In this document: positions 1 through 8,182 of the stretch, one piece after another
Layout: every line of letters begins with the position of its first letter
Numbering within the stretch: position 1 is the first letter of the stretch
The notes under the pieces: generated by a model
The model's input: the letters and a program-made list of their open reading frames with translations, nothing else
Databases searched by the model: none
Told to the model about the DNA's origin: nothing
From: UBA4742 sp963785815
GTDB taxonomy: Bacteria; Actinomycetota; Acidimicrobiia; Acidimicrobiales; Acidimicrobilacustridaceae
Assembly: GCA_963785815.1 (NCBI GenBank)
Contig: CAWAWN010000003.1
Location: 868,001-932,000, forward strand
DNA length: 64,000 nt
Direction: 5' to 3'
Position numbers and translations under genes: made by a program

Positions 1-144
1 GTTGGTCGACACGAAGGCCTGCACCGCTCCCGACAGGGTGAACCCCAGGATGAGCGCCCAGAGGGTCTCCCAGAACATGAAGAACGCCTCGCGGAGGCTC
101 TGCCCGATGGTGGACAGCGAGAGGGTGGCGAACAGCGTGGTCAC
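1..144 (-). CDS. Partial permease (ArsP/DUF318-like metal efflux membrane protein), N-terminus
   Basis: Only the first 48 codons lie inside the window; the gene runs off the left edge. The GTG start overlaps the csoR stop codon by 4 bp (GTGA), so it is translationally coupled to csoR. The visible N-terminus contains the hydrophobic stretches FFMFWETLWALILGF and TLSGAVQAFVS, typical of the large DUF318 permease family that is often paired with metal-sensing repressors. Inferred role: export of a metal ion or metalloid under CsoR control. Substrate cannot be told from the fragment. Confidence 0.75.
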   Translation of the reverse strand, partial: MTTLFATLSLSTIGQSLREAFFMFWETLWALILGFTLSGAVQAFVSTN

Positions 145-422
145 GACCTGACCAGGCGGGCCACCGCGGCCGAGGCCTCGGCCAACTTGTCGGCGGCGTC
201 GTCGCCCCCGGCGTCGATGGCGTCGCGCACGCAGTGGGCCATGTGCTGGTCGAGCAGCTCGAGGGCCACGGCCTGCAGGGCCCGGGTGACGGCCGAGACC
301 TGGTCGAGCACGTCGATGCAGTACTTGTCCTCGTCGATCATCCGCTGCAGGCCCCGCACCTGGCCTTCGATGCGCTTGAGCCGTCGTTGGATGGCGACCT
401 TGTCGTCGTGGTAGCCGACCAT
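141..422 (-). CDS. csoR: CsoR-family metal-sensing transcriptional repressor
   Basis: A 93-aa all-helical repressor with the family opening IQRRLKRIEGQVRGLQRMI. The copper-binding triad of CsoR is present: Cys35 (DKYCIDV), His60 and Cys64 (QHMAHC), matching the C-H-C pattern known for Cu(I) sensors. Known mechanism: metal binding releases the tetramer from its operator. It is the first gene of an operon with the downstream permease (4-bp overlap). A palindrome centred near 466 lies about 40 bp upstream of the ATG and is the likely autoregulatory operator. Cu(I) is most likely; a persulfide sensor (CstR) is less likely because the histidine is retained. Confidence 0.9.
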   Translation of the reverse strand: MVGYHDDKVAIQRRLKRIEGQVRGLQRMIDEDKYCIDVLDQVSAVTRALQAVALELLDQHMAHCVRDAIDAGGDDAADKLAEASAAVARLVRS

Positions 423-458
423 GCCTGCCTCCTGGATCGTGGGACCTGGCGTCGCTCG

Positions 459-473
459 TACCCCTAGGGGGTA
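459..473. promoter_or_regulatory. Predicted CsoR operator palindrome
   Basis: TACCCC-TAG-GGGGTA is an inverted repeat with 6-bp arms, G/C tracts flanked by TA. This is the layout of known CsoR-family operators. It sits between csoR and the divergent SDR gene, 37 bp upstream of the csoR start, so repression of the csoR-permease operon is the simplest reading. Confidence 0.7.
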
Positions 474-694
474 TCATCAGACTACCGACCCGCCAGGCCG
501 GCGACACCGGGACAGCTCAGGTCGTCGCGGGTGAGCGGTCTTCTGTCGGTATCCGGCACCCTCATGGTGGCCGGTGTCGAGGGCGTGCTGGTGGAGCACC
601 TGGGGATGGACGACCCCCGGGTGAGGCAGCTGTCGGGCATAGCCTGACCGCCACCGCGACGACCGCCCGAGTTCCGGGTGCGAGGAGGCCAGAG

Positions 695-1489
695 GTGCAG
701 ATCGACGGTTCCAAGATCCTGTTGACCGGCGCGTCGTCGGGCATCGGCGCGGCGCTCGCCCCCCTGCTGGCCGAGCGCGGCGCCACCGTCGCCATCGCCG
801 CCCGCCGGCCCGACCGCCTGGCCGCCACGCTGGCCGCCTGTCAGGTCCACCGCCCCGACTCGGCCATGTGGGCCGTCGACCTGTCCGACGTCGACGCCGC
901 CGTGGCCCTGGTCGACCAGGCCTGGGAGGCGCTGGACGGGCTCGACTGCCTGATCAACAACGCGGCCACCGGCAAGCGCAAGGTGCTCACCCACCACACG
1001 GCCGCCGACGTCGACGACGTGATGCGCACCAACTTCACGTCGCCCATCCGCATGAACCTGGCCGTGCTGCCCCGGATGCTCGAGCGTGGCTCGGGCGCCA
1101 TCGTCAACGTGGCCAGCGGAGGGGGCCGGTTCGGGATCGCCCACGAGTCGATGTACTGCGCCTCCAAGTTCGCCATGAGCGGGTGGAGCGAGGTGGCCGC
1201 GGCCGACCTTGCCGACACGCCCATCGAGGTGAAGCTCATCCAACCCGGGGCGGTGGCCACCGAGATCTGGGACCAGCGCGACGGCGAGCTGGCCGGCCTG
1301 CCCGGCGCCGAGTTCGTCACCCCCGAGGTGTGCGCCGCCGGTATCGCCGCCGCCCTCGAGACCGAGGGATTCGAGTTCTACGTGCCCGCCGACCTGGAGG
1401 CGATCGTCGCGTCGAAGAACGCTGACGTCGCCGGGTGGGTCGACATGATGGCGGCCATCGGCCGCATGGAGGACGCGCCCGCCCCCTGA
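695..1489 (+). CDS. Short-chain dehydrogenase/reductase (classical SDR)
   Basis: A 264-aa Rossmann-fold oxidoreductase. The cofactor motif TGASSGIG is at residues 11-18, NNAA at 88-91, the catalytic Ser at 141 and the YxxxK pair at Tyr154/Lys158. The GTG start at 695 is preceded by GAGGAGG at 682-688. The Arg-Arg pair after strand 2 (AARRPDR) favours NADP(H). It is monocistronic and convergent with the APS-kinase fusion, whose stop is 18 bp away. The substrate is unknown. Confidence 0.85.
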   Translation: MQIDGSKILLTGASSGIGAALAPLLAERGATVAIAARRPDRLAATLAACQVHRPDSAMWAVDLSDVDAAVALVDQAWEALDGLDCLINNAATGKRKVLTHHTAADVDDVMRTNFTSPIRMNLAVLPRMLERGSGAIVNVASGGGRFGIAHESMYCASKFAMSGWSEVAAADLADTPIEVKLIQPGAVATEIWDQRDGELAGLPGAEFVTPEVCAAGIAAALETEGFEFYVPADLEAIVASKNADVAGWVDMMAAIGRMEDAPAP

Positions 1490-1506
1490 CGCCGGTTGGT
1501 GGTGGG

Positions 1507-3096
1507 TCAGGGGATGAGGCGGGAGCCGACCAGGTACTCCATGATCTGGCCGACCGCGTCGTCCACGCTGAGGTGGGTGGTGTCCAGGGTCAGCTCGGCG
1601 TCGGTCGGCTCCTCGTAGGGATCCGAGATGCCGGTGAACTCGGGGATCACCCCGGCCCGGGCCTTGGCGTAGAGGCCCTTGCGGTCACGGGCCTCGCACA
1701 CCTCCAGCGGCGTGGACACGTGCACCAGCACGAAGGTGCCCGCCTCGTCCACCATGGCCCGGACGTCGCGGCGCAACTGGTCGTAGGGCGCGATCGGGGC
1801 GCAGATGGCGATGCCGCCGGCCCGGCTGATCTCGGCAGCCACGAAGCCGATGCGGCGGATGTTCAGGTTGCGGTGCTCGCGGGAGAAGCCCAGCTCGGAC
1901 GACAGGTGGTGGCGCACCCGATCACCGTCGAGCAGGGTGACCGAGCGCGGGTCGCGCTCGGCCAGGCGGGCGGCCAGGGCCTGGGCCACCGTCGACTTCC
2001 CCGAGCCGGAGAGGCCGGTCAGGAAGATGGTCAGCCCCCGCTGGGCCAGCGGCGGGTAGCGGCGCCGGAGCAGCTCCTCGACCTCGGGGTAGGTCGCCCG
2101 GCGCGGCAGGGGCTCGCCGCGGGCCAACCGTTCGCGCAGGTCGGCCGGGCTCAGCTCGTCGCCCACCTCGCCGATCGCCTCGATGGGGGCGGGACCGGTC
2201 TGGTCCAGGCACTCGGTGACGCCGTGGTTGACCAGCAGCAGGTGGCGGAGCCGGACGTCGCGGGCGTCGATCCCGTAGGTGGGCAGCGGGCTGACGGCCA
2301 GCACCGGGTGGTCCGGCAGGTGCGCCAGCACGGCGCGCCAGGCGGCTACCAGGGTGTTGGCATCGAAGGGGTGGCCGGGACCGGGGCCGATGAGCCCGAG
2401 GAGGAGCAGCCGGGGCTGGTCGGGATGGCGGGTGGTGCCGGCGTCGTCGTCGGCGGCGTCGGCCAGCAAGCCCTCGACGGCGGCGTCGGCCAGCAGCCGC
2501 CGGACGTCGGCCCGGTGCAGGGGCTCGGTGGTGGCCAGCCCCAGGCTCCGGCGTCCGTCCTCGGTGCCCAGCGCGGCCCTGGAGGCGACCGGCGTGAGGC
2601 GCAGGTCGTCGAAGTGCCAGTGGGTGGCCGGCTCCACGCCCTCGATGCGGCCGGCCAGGCGGTCGGGCCGGTGGTGGCGGATCCACCACTCGACGCCGGT
2701 GCGGGCACCCGGGTCGGTGCCGTAGAGCGCGGCGGCTTCGGTCGCCGGGTCGACGTGCCAGCGCTCGGTGACCGCCACCATGGCCAGGAGCACGCCCTCG
2801 GGGTCGCGCAGCGCGATCCGACCCGCAGCCTCGGCCTGGTGGGCCACCTCGGCGGGGACGTCGAGGGTGAGCGGGACCGGGCACGGGGTGCCGTCGGCCA
2901 GGTGCTGCTCGCCCTCGATCGACTTGGCGTCGGCCTGGGAGGGGTAGCGGTCCAGCGGGGCGAGGGCGCCGCTCACCAGGACCTCGAGCTCGCCCTGCTG
3001 GCGCGGGGTGAGGGCCCAGGAGGGGGCGCCGCCGGCCTCGTCCTTGAGCAGGCGGGCGCGCTCGGCGGTGGCCAGCAGGTCGGGCGGCGCGCTCAT
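1507..3096 (-). CDS. ATP-sulfurylase-like domain fused to adenylylsulfate (APS) kinase
   Basis: A 529-aa fusion. The C-terminal half (about 355-529) is an APS kinase: P-loop GLSGSGKS at 361-368, DGDRVRHHL, and FTGISDPYEEP. It phosphorylates APS to PAPS, the sulfuryl donor. The N-terminal half aligns by eye with ATP sulfurylase, but its active-site motifs are degraded. The canonical QxRNPxHRAH reads ATTEPLHRAD (188-197), and the GRDHAG region reads LDQTGP (297-302). The front domain is therefore probably not a working sulfurylase and may be structural or regulatory. A sulfotransferase that could use PAPS is at 34.5-35.2 kb. The ATG is at 3096; no other cys genes are adjacent. Confidence 0.85.
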   Translation of the reverse strand: MSAPPDLLATAERARLLKDEAGGAPSWALTPRQQGELEVLVSGALAPLDRYPSQADAKSIEGEQHLADGTPCPVPLTLDVPAEVAHQAEAAGRIALRDPEGVLLAMVAVTERWHVDPATEAAALYGTDPGARTGVEWWIRHHRPDRLAGRIEGVEPATHWHFDDLRLTPVASRAALGTEDGRRSLGLATTEPLHRADVRRLLADAAVEGLLADAADDDAGTTRHPDQPRLLLLGLIGPGPGHPFDANTLVAAWRAVLAHLPDHPVLAVSPLPTYGIDARDVRLRHLLLVNHGVTECLDQTGPAPIEAIGEVGDELSPADLRERLARGEPLPRRATYPEVEELLRRRYPPLAQRGLTIFLTGLSGSGKSTVAQALAARLAERDPRSVTLLDGDRVRHHLSSELGFSREHRNLNIRRIGFVAAEISRAGGIAICAPIAPYDQLRRDVRAMVDEAGTFVLVHVSTPLEVCEARDRKGLYAKARAGVIPEFTGISDPYEEPTDAELTLDTTHLSVDDAVGQIMEYLVGSRLIP

Positions 3097-3142
3097 CGAT
3101 GCCGCACACTACCGGGCCGCCCTCGATCGGCTCGACCCGCTC

Positions 3143-3883
3143 TCAGCCCGCGTCGACGAAGCGCTGGGGGATCCAGCGCACCAGGCGCTCGCGCAGGTCG
3201 TGCTGGTGGTGCTCGAACAGGTGGCCGCTGCCCTCGAGCACGACCAGCTCGCCGGTGCCGGCGATCATCCGCACCATCTGGCTGGAGCTGGCCGGCAGGA
3301 TCGGGTCCTGGTCGCCGTGCACGAGCAGCAGGGGGGTGTCGCCCAGCAGGTCGGCCTGCTCGCAGCCGGCGGACTGGGTGGCCAGGGTGACCACGCCCGC
3401 GGCGTGGCTCGACAGGGCGACGGCTGCGTTGATGGCCACGGCCCCGCCGAAGCTGTGGCCCACGGTGACGAACCGGTTGGCCCCGGCGCGCGCCGCCAGC
3501 TCGGCCGCGGCCACGGTGTCGACCACGCAGGCGTCGAGGTCGTTGGGTCGCCGGTACCCGACGCGGATCGTGCCGATGCCGATCTGGGCGAACACGACCC
3601 CGAGGTCGTGGTACAGCCCGTCGGCCGGGCCGAGCAGGCCACCCATGGCTCCACCGCAAAGCAGGACGACGTCATGGGCGTCGCGGGGGCCGTGCCACAG
3701 CAGGGTGAGCAGGCCGCGGGCGGTGAACAGCTCGACGTGGTCGAAGCCCTCGAGCACGGTCTTGGACTGCACGGCCAGCACACCGAGTGACTCGAGCGGG
3801 GTGGTGACCTCGGGCTCGTCGCGCGTCGAGGGTCGAGCGGAGGTGGACGGATCGGTGGTCGGGTCGGGGTGGGGATCGGGCAC
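3143..3883 (-). CDS. Alpha/beta hydrolase-fold protein
   Basis: 246 aa with the hydrolase triad visible. The nucleophile is Ser144 in GHSFGG, the acid is likely Asp191 or Asp193 in HGDQDP, and the base is His221 in GSGHLFEHH. The fold resembles dienelactone-hydrolase or thioesterase-like proteins. The first ~25 residues are Asp/Pro/Thr-rich and poorly conserved in character, so the GTG at 3883 may be upstream of the true start. The substrate is unknown. It stands alone, between the APS-kinase fusion and tRNA-Cys. Confidence 0.75.
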   Translation of the reverse strand: MPDPHPDPTTDPSTSARPSTRDEPEVTTPLESLGVLAVQSKTVLEGFDHVELFTARGLLTLLWHGPRDAHDVVLLCGGAMGGLLGPADGLYHDLGVVFAQIGIGTIRVGYRRPNDLDACVVDTVAAAELAARAGANRFVTVGHSFGGAVAINAAVALSSHAAGVVTLATQSAGCEQADLLGDTPLLLVHGDQDPILPASSSQMVRMIAGTGELVVLEGSGHLFEHHQHDLRERLVRWIPQRFVDAG

Positions 3884-4025
3884 GGCGCGGCTCCAGGGTG
3901 GCCAACCGCGGGGCTGGCCTGGGGAGATGATGGCGCGCCGCCGGGTTCCGCGCCGGCCTCGGTCGGTGGGCGGGACGAAGTGGTGTCGGGGCCGGCGCGG
4001 CCCGGCACTATGGTGGGCCGGCCAC

Positions 4026-4100
4026 GGCGGCGTGGCCGAGTGGCTTAGGCAAGGGCCTGCAAAGCCCTGTACGCCGGTTCGATTCCGGCCGCCGCCTCCA
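4026..4100 (+). tRNA. tRNA-Cys (GCA)
   Basis: The cloverleaf is complete. The acceptor arms are GGCGGCG (4026-4032) and CGCCGCC (4090-4096), followed by discriminator U and an encoded CCA. The anticodon stem AGGGC/GCCCT encloses loop CTGCAAA, giving anticodon GCA. The T arm GCCGG-TTCGATT-CCGGC is intact. U73 is the known identity base for cysteinyl-tRNA synthetase. Confidence 0.97.
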
Positions 4101-4140
4101 GGGGGTCTTGGTAGAAGACCTCCGAATCGCTGGGAGAGAT

Positions 4141-4168
4141 CGGCCGGGTTGGCGCGCCAGCCCGGCCG
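4141..4168 (+). terminator. Hairpin downstream of tRNA-Cys
   Basis: The arms CGGCCGGGTTGGCG and CGCCAGCCCGGCCG pair at 13 of 14 positions plus one G-U. A smaller hairpin (GGTCTT-GGTAG-AAGACC, 4104-4120) precedes it. There is no clear U-run, as is common in actinobacteria. It probably ends the tRNA transcript and perhaps the convergent enolase-family gene. Confidence 0.5.
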
Positions 4169-4222
4169 CTCCCGGCCGGCTCGAGTCCCGCCCGCGTTCG
4201 GTGCCTGGTGGCGGCGCCAGCC

Positions 4223-5413
4223 CTAGCGCGGGTGGAGCGGGGCGACGGCCTCGACGGCGACGTCGGGGAGGCGGTGGTCGTCGATGTGGTCCCACCGGAT
4301 GTCGTAGCCCAGCCCGGGCCCGTCGGGCACGGTGACGAAGCCGTCGGCGTCCAGCGGGTCGCACGGCGCGCCGAGGTACGGCGGTGGGGTGTCGTAGTCG
4401 ACGCCAGGTCCGAGCAGGCCGCGCTCGTAGTACTCGCACACGTCCTCGGTGGTGGCTCCCAGGACCTGGAGGTTGCCGAACCCGCTCATGTGCAGCTCGC
4501 AGCGCAGGCCGAAGGCCTCGCAGGTGGCGGCCATCTTGGTCGCCCCGGTCACGCCGCCGCGCAGCACGTCGATGCGACTGATGTCCGATGCGTGGCGCAG
4601 GATCCAGTTGGCTCGGGTGTGGATGCCGCCCTCCAGGATCTCCGGTGAGCAGATCGGGATGTCGAGCTCGCGGCAGAGCCGGACGTAGGCCTCGGTGTCG
4701 TGTTCGGACATCGGGTGCTCGTACCAGTGGAAGTGCAGCCGCTCGAGCTCGCGGCCCACGCGCCGGGCCTCGGCGTAGGTGTACGCGCCCCACGGGTCGA
4801 ACATGAGCACCATCTCGTCGCCGACCGCGTCGCGCACTGCGTGGCAGACCTCGAGGTCCCGCTCGACCGGCGCCGGCCTGGGGAACGTCGGCGAGCGGGT
4901 GCCCGGATCCCAGGCGAAGTACGGGTGGATCTTGTAGGCGCGATACCCCTCGCGCTGGCAGGCCCGGGCATGGGCGGCATAGTCCGCCGGTTGCCCGAGG
5001 TTGTTGAAGCTGCTGGCGTAGGCCTTGACCCGTGTCCTTGCGCGGCCGAGCAGCTGGTGGACCGCCAGTCCGGTCGCCCGGCCAGCCAGGTCCCACAGGG
5101 CGAGGTCGACGACGCTGCACACGTTCTCCGGCAGCTTGGCAGCCCACAGCTGTTGCCAGATCAGCTCGCGGTCGAAGGGGTCGACGCCGGCCAGGAGCGG
5201 ACCGATGAACGCAGTGATCAGGGCGCGATCGCCGGGGAGGAGCCCGTCCTGGTCGCCGTGGAAGTGCCCGCCGAGGTAGTAGCCCTCGACGCCCTCGTCG
5301 GTGGCGATCCGGGTGATCGTCTGGACGATCTCGTGGGCGGTCTCCACCTCGCCGAAGCTGAGGCGCGGCACCGACACCGAGAACGGGATGACCTCGACGT
5401 GCGTGATCCTCAT
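4223..5413 (-). CDS. Enolase-superfamily enzyme (mandelate racemase/muconate-lactonizing type dehydratase)
   Basis: 396 aa. After the N-terminal capping domain comes a TIM barrel with the superfamily residues: Lys161-x-His163 (KIHPYF), metal ligands Asp206 (FDPWGAY), Glu232 (YEHP) and Glu258 (SPEI), then LRGGVTGA and HMSG. The KxH motif resembles gluconate/galactonate-type acid-sugar dehydratases more than lactonizing enzymes. The ATG at 5413 has GGAGGT 5 bp upstream; an in-frame start at 5461 lacks this. The exact substrate is unknown. It is divergent from the phosphate transporter. Confidence 0.85.
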   Translation of the reverse strand: MRITHVEVIPFSVSVPRLSFGEVETAHEIVQTITRIATDEGVEGYYLGGHFHGDQDGLLPGDRALITAFIGPLLAGVDPFDRELIWQQLWAAKLPENVCSVVDLALWDLAGRATGLAVHQLLGRARTRVKAYASSFNNLGQPADYAAHARACQREGYRAYKIHPYFAWDPGTRSPTFPRPAPVERDLEVCHAVRDAVGDEMVLMFDPWGAYTYAEARRVGRELERLHFHWYEHPMSEHDTEAYVRLCRELDIPICSPEILEGGIHTRANWILRHASDISRIDVLRGGVTGATKMAATCEAFGLRCELHMSGFGNLQVLGATTEDVCEYYERGLLGPGVDYDTPPPYLGAPCDPLDADGFVTVPDGPGLGYDIRWDHIDDHRLPDVAVEAVAPLHPR

Positions 5414-5492
5414 GGCCACCTCCGCGGCTCGTCTCCCCCGATCATCGCCGTGGGCCACCACCGACGACAGGGTCGACGGTCACGAGATCCGG

Positions 5493-5521
5493 CTCGGACC
5501 GTGACCGGTCCGAGACCGGTC
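5493..5521. promoter_or_regulatory. Candidate operator dyad upstream of the phosphate transporter
   Basis: CTCGGACC-N6-GGTCCGAG (5493-5514) is a perfect 8-bp inverted repeat. It overlaps two copies of the self-complementary octamer GACCGGTC (5503-5510 and 5514-5521) spaced one helical turn apart. It lies between the divergent enolase-family gene and pit. It is not a standard Pho box; the cognate regulator is unknown. Confidence 0.45.
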
Positions 5522-5558
5522 TCCGACCCAGGCCGCCCGGCACGCGATCATCGGGGCG

Positions 5559-6569
5559 GTGAACACGGGCCTGGTCGTCGCCATCGGGGCCGCGTTGGCC
5601 TTTGCGTTCACCAACGGCGTGCACGACGCGGCCAACGCCATCGCCACCCTCGTGATGACGCGGGCGGCTCGGCCGGGTGCGGCGGTGGTCCTGGCGGCGG
5701 TGGGCAACGTGATCGGGCCGCTGCTGATCGGCAGCGCCGTGGCCGACACGGTGGCCGGGATCGTGGCCGTGCCGTCGAGCCAGGTCATCGCCGTGGTCGG
5801 CGCAGCCCTGACCGGCGCGGTGGTGTGGAACGGGCTCACCTGGTGGCGGGGTCTGCCCTCGAGCTCGGGTCACGCGCTGCTGGGCGGTCTGGTGGGCGCC
5901 TCGATCGCCCGGGGCGGCCCGAGCTCGGTCAACTGGGGCGGCTTCGACGGCATCAAGCCGGTGGGGGTGATCGGGGTGGCGGTGGTGCTGACCGTCGCCC
6001 CCGTCCTGGGCTTCCTGGCCGGGCTGTTGGTCGATCGAGGTGCCCACCGGGCGGCCCGCAACAGCACCCAGCGGTTGCGGGCGCCCGTGCGTGCGGGCCA
6101 GTGGATCATGTCCGAGGGCCTGGCCATCAGCCACGGCGCCAACGACGCCCAGAAGGCCGTCGGCGTCGTGGCTCTGCTGTTGGTGGCTGGGGGTCACCTG
6201 TCCTCGTTGGCCGCGCCGCCGTGGGTCGAGGTGGCCTGCGGGGTGGCCCTCACCGCGGGCACGGCGCTCGGAGGCTGGCCGATCGTGCGCACGCTGGGCC
6301 GACGGATCACGTTGATCCGACCGCTCGACGCCCTGGCCAGCCAGACGGGATCGACCGCGGTGCTCCTGGGTGCGTCGTTCATCGGTGCTCCGGTGAGCAC
6401 CACCGAGATCGTGGCCTCGTCGGTGGTCGGCGTGGGTGGCGGGCGCCACCGCTGGCGTCACGTGCGCTGGCGCGTGGTGCGCGCCATGCTTCTGGCCTGG
6501 CTGGTGACGGTCCCGGCCACCGCCGTGTTGGCGGCCGCCGCGCTCGTGCCCTGGAGGTGGTTGACGTGA
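5559..6569 (+). CDS. pit: PiT-family inorganic phosphate transporter
   Basis: A 336-aa multi-span membrane protein. It carries two copies of the family signature: TNGVHDAANAI near the N-terminus and SHGANDAQKAVG in the second half. Known family role: low-affinity symport of metal-phosphate, or sulfate in some CysP members, driven by H+ or Na+. The GTG start is at 5559. The last codons overlap the next gene (GTGA), which encodes the PhoU-like DUF47 partner; that pairing supports phosphate as the substrate. Confidence 0.9.
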   Translation: MNTGLVVAIGAALAFAFTNGVHDAANAIATLVMTRAARPGAAVVLAAVGNVIGPLLIGSAVADTVAGIVAVPSSQVIAVVGAALTGAVVWNGLTWWRGLPSSSGHALLGGLVGASIARGGPSSVNWGGFDGIKPVGVIGVAVVLTVAPVLGFLAGLLVDRGAHRAARNSTQRLRAPVRAGQWIMSEGLAISHGANDAQKAVGVVALLLVAGGHLSSLAAPPWVEVACGVALTAGTALGGWPIVRTLGRRITLIRPLDALASQTGSTAVLLGASFIGAPVSTTEIVASSVVGVGGGRHRWRHVRWRVVRAMLLAWLVTVPATAVLAAAALVPWRWLT

Positions 6570-7174
6570 GCACCAGGCGGTGGTTCCTGCCCGACAACCC
6601 GGACCTGCTCGGCATGTTGCGAGCGCAGTGCGCCATCACCGTCGAAGCCATGGAGTCGCTGGTGGCCTGGTCCGCCGGCGACGTCGACGGTGCCGACCGC
6701 GTCCGCGCCAGCGAGCACCGCGCCGACGAGGCCAAGCGGCAGCTGTGGCTCGCGCTGCGCGAGTCCTTCTCGCCGCCGCTCGACCCGGAGGACCTCTTCA
6801 CGCTCTCGGCCGACCTCGACGAGGTGTTGAACGCCTCGAAGGACCTGGTCCGGGAGATGGAGGTCATGGGCATGCAACCCGATGAACCGGTGCACGAGAT
6901 GGTGGTCCAGGTCGCCGGTGCGGTGGGCCACCTGGCGGACGCATTCGACCACCTCGACGACCACGGCGACGCCACCGAGCACGCCGACGCGGCCATCAAG
7001 AGCCGACGGGGGATCGAGCACGCCTACCGCCGGGCCATGTCCGCGCTCCTCCAGGTCGAGGACCTCCACGAGGTGGTCGGCCGTCGCGAGGTCTACCGGC
7101 GGCTGTCGCGCATCGGCGACCTCGTGCACGCGGTGGCCGAACGCGTCTGGTACGCGGTGGTCAAGGAGTCCTGA
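6566..7174 (+). CDS. DUF47/PhoU-like PiT accessory protein
   Basis: 202 aa, all-helical and acidic, with DUF47-type helical repeats (for example SEHRADEAKRQL and LSADLDEVLNASKDL). DUF47 proteins are encoded next to PiT transporters and are thought to regulate or couple phosphate uptake. The GTG start overlaps the pit stop by 4 bp, so the two are translationally coupled. Confidence 0.88.
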   Translation: MSTRRWFLPDNPDLLGMLRAQCAITVEAMESLVAWSAGDVDGADRVRASEHRADEAKRQLWLALRESFSPPLDPEDLFTLSADLDEVLNASKDLVREMEVMGMQPDEPVHEMVVQVAGAVGHLADAFDHLDDHGDATEHADAAIKSRRGIEHAYRRAMSALLQVEDLHEVVGRREVYRRLSRIGDLVHAVAERVWYAVVKES

Positions 7175-7230
7175 AGGCGGCGTCCACCCTCTGCGCCACT
7201 GAGCTCGAGCGGAGCGCGGGCTCGGGCGGG

Positions 7231-8088
7231 TCAGGCGGTGCGCCGCAACGGCGCGGTGGTCTGCAGGAAGTCCTCGAGCACGGAGAGGAAGCGCGCCGGT
7301 TCCTCGGTCTGGGGGAAGTGCCCGACCCCCTCGAAGATCTCCAGCCGGCTTCCCGGGAGCGCGGCGTGCGCTTCGCGGCCGTGCTCGACGGGGATGATGG
7401 CGTCGGCGTCGCCCCAGATGATGAGCGTCGGCAGTCCGGCGGCGAGGTGCAACCGGTCAGAGGCGTCGACGGACTGCCCGCCCGGGTCGACCACCGCCCG
7501 CAGCGTCCGCAGGAACGCGGCGCGGTTCTCGGCGTCGGTCAGCGAGGCGTAGGCGTCCCACATCTCGGCCAGCGGTGCCACCCGCACGCCGTGGTCGCGC
7601 AGCCACCGGCTGACCGCCATCCCCGGCTCGCGCACGAACCAGGGTGCGACCACCGGCAACGCCACCTCGGCCCCCGGCGCGGCCAGGAGGCGCAGGATCC
7701 AGCTCACCTCGCGGCCCAGGCCGCCGCTCGACACCAACACCAGCCGGTCGACCCGATCCGGGAACTGGTACGCGAACTGCATGGCGATGCCGCCCCCCAG
7801 GGACTGGCCGACGATCGTGACCTGGTCGATGCCGAGTGCGTCGAGCAGGTCGCGCAGCAGGTTGGCGAACGCGCCGAGGGAGTAGTCGCCGGGCGGCTTC
7901 TCGGATCGTCCGTGGCCGACCAGGTCGGGCGCCAGCACGCGATGGTGCTCGGCCAACGACGGGACCACGTCGCGCCAGGTGCGGGAGCTGCCGGCCATGC
8001 CGTGCACGAGCAAGACGGTGTCGCCCCGGCCCTGATCGCGGTAGGCGATCTCGTGGCCGTTCAGGGTGATCGAGCGCATGGCATCCAT
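7231..8088 (-). CDS. Alpha/beta hydrolase
   Basis: About 285 aa. It has the oxyanion motif HGMAGSSRTW, nucleophile elbow GQSLGG, acid in WGDADAIIP and catalytic His in GVGHFPQTEEP. This is the pattern of lipase, epoxide hydrolase or meta-cleavage hydrolase-type enzymes. Starts at 8088 (MDAMRSITL) and 8079 are equally possible; neither has a strong ribosome site. Much longer upstream extensions overlap the divergent pentapeptide gene and are unlikely. The substrate is unknown. Confidence 0.82.
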   Translation of the reverse strand: MDAMRSITLNGHEIAYRDQGRGDTVLLVHGMAGSSRTWRDVVPSLAEHHRVLAPDLVGHGRSEKPPGDYSLGAFANLLRDLLDALGIDQVTIVGQSLGGGIAMQFAYQFPDRVDRLVLVSSGGLGREVSWILRLLAAPGAEVALPVVAPWFVREPGMAVSRWLRDHGVRVAPLAEMWDAYASLTDAENRAAFLRTLRAVVDPGGQSVDASDRLHLAAGLPTLIIWGDADAIIPVEHGREAHAALPGSRLEIFEGVGHFPQTEEPARFLSVLEDFLQTTAPLRRTA

Positions 8089-8182
8089 GTCAGCGGGTTG
8101 TAGCGCGACAGTCGCCTCGGGCGCCAGTGACCTTTGTCCCAGAACGGCGTCCGGCCACGCCGGGGTCGACCAGGATGGTGGG

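Noticed and set aside
531..647. A possible 38-aa ORF downstream of the CsoR operator on the plus strand
   Set aside because: There is a GTG start and a stop-free run but no ribosome site and no recognisable motif; kept as unproven.
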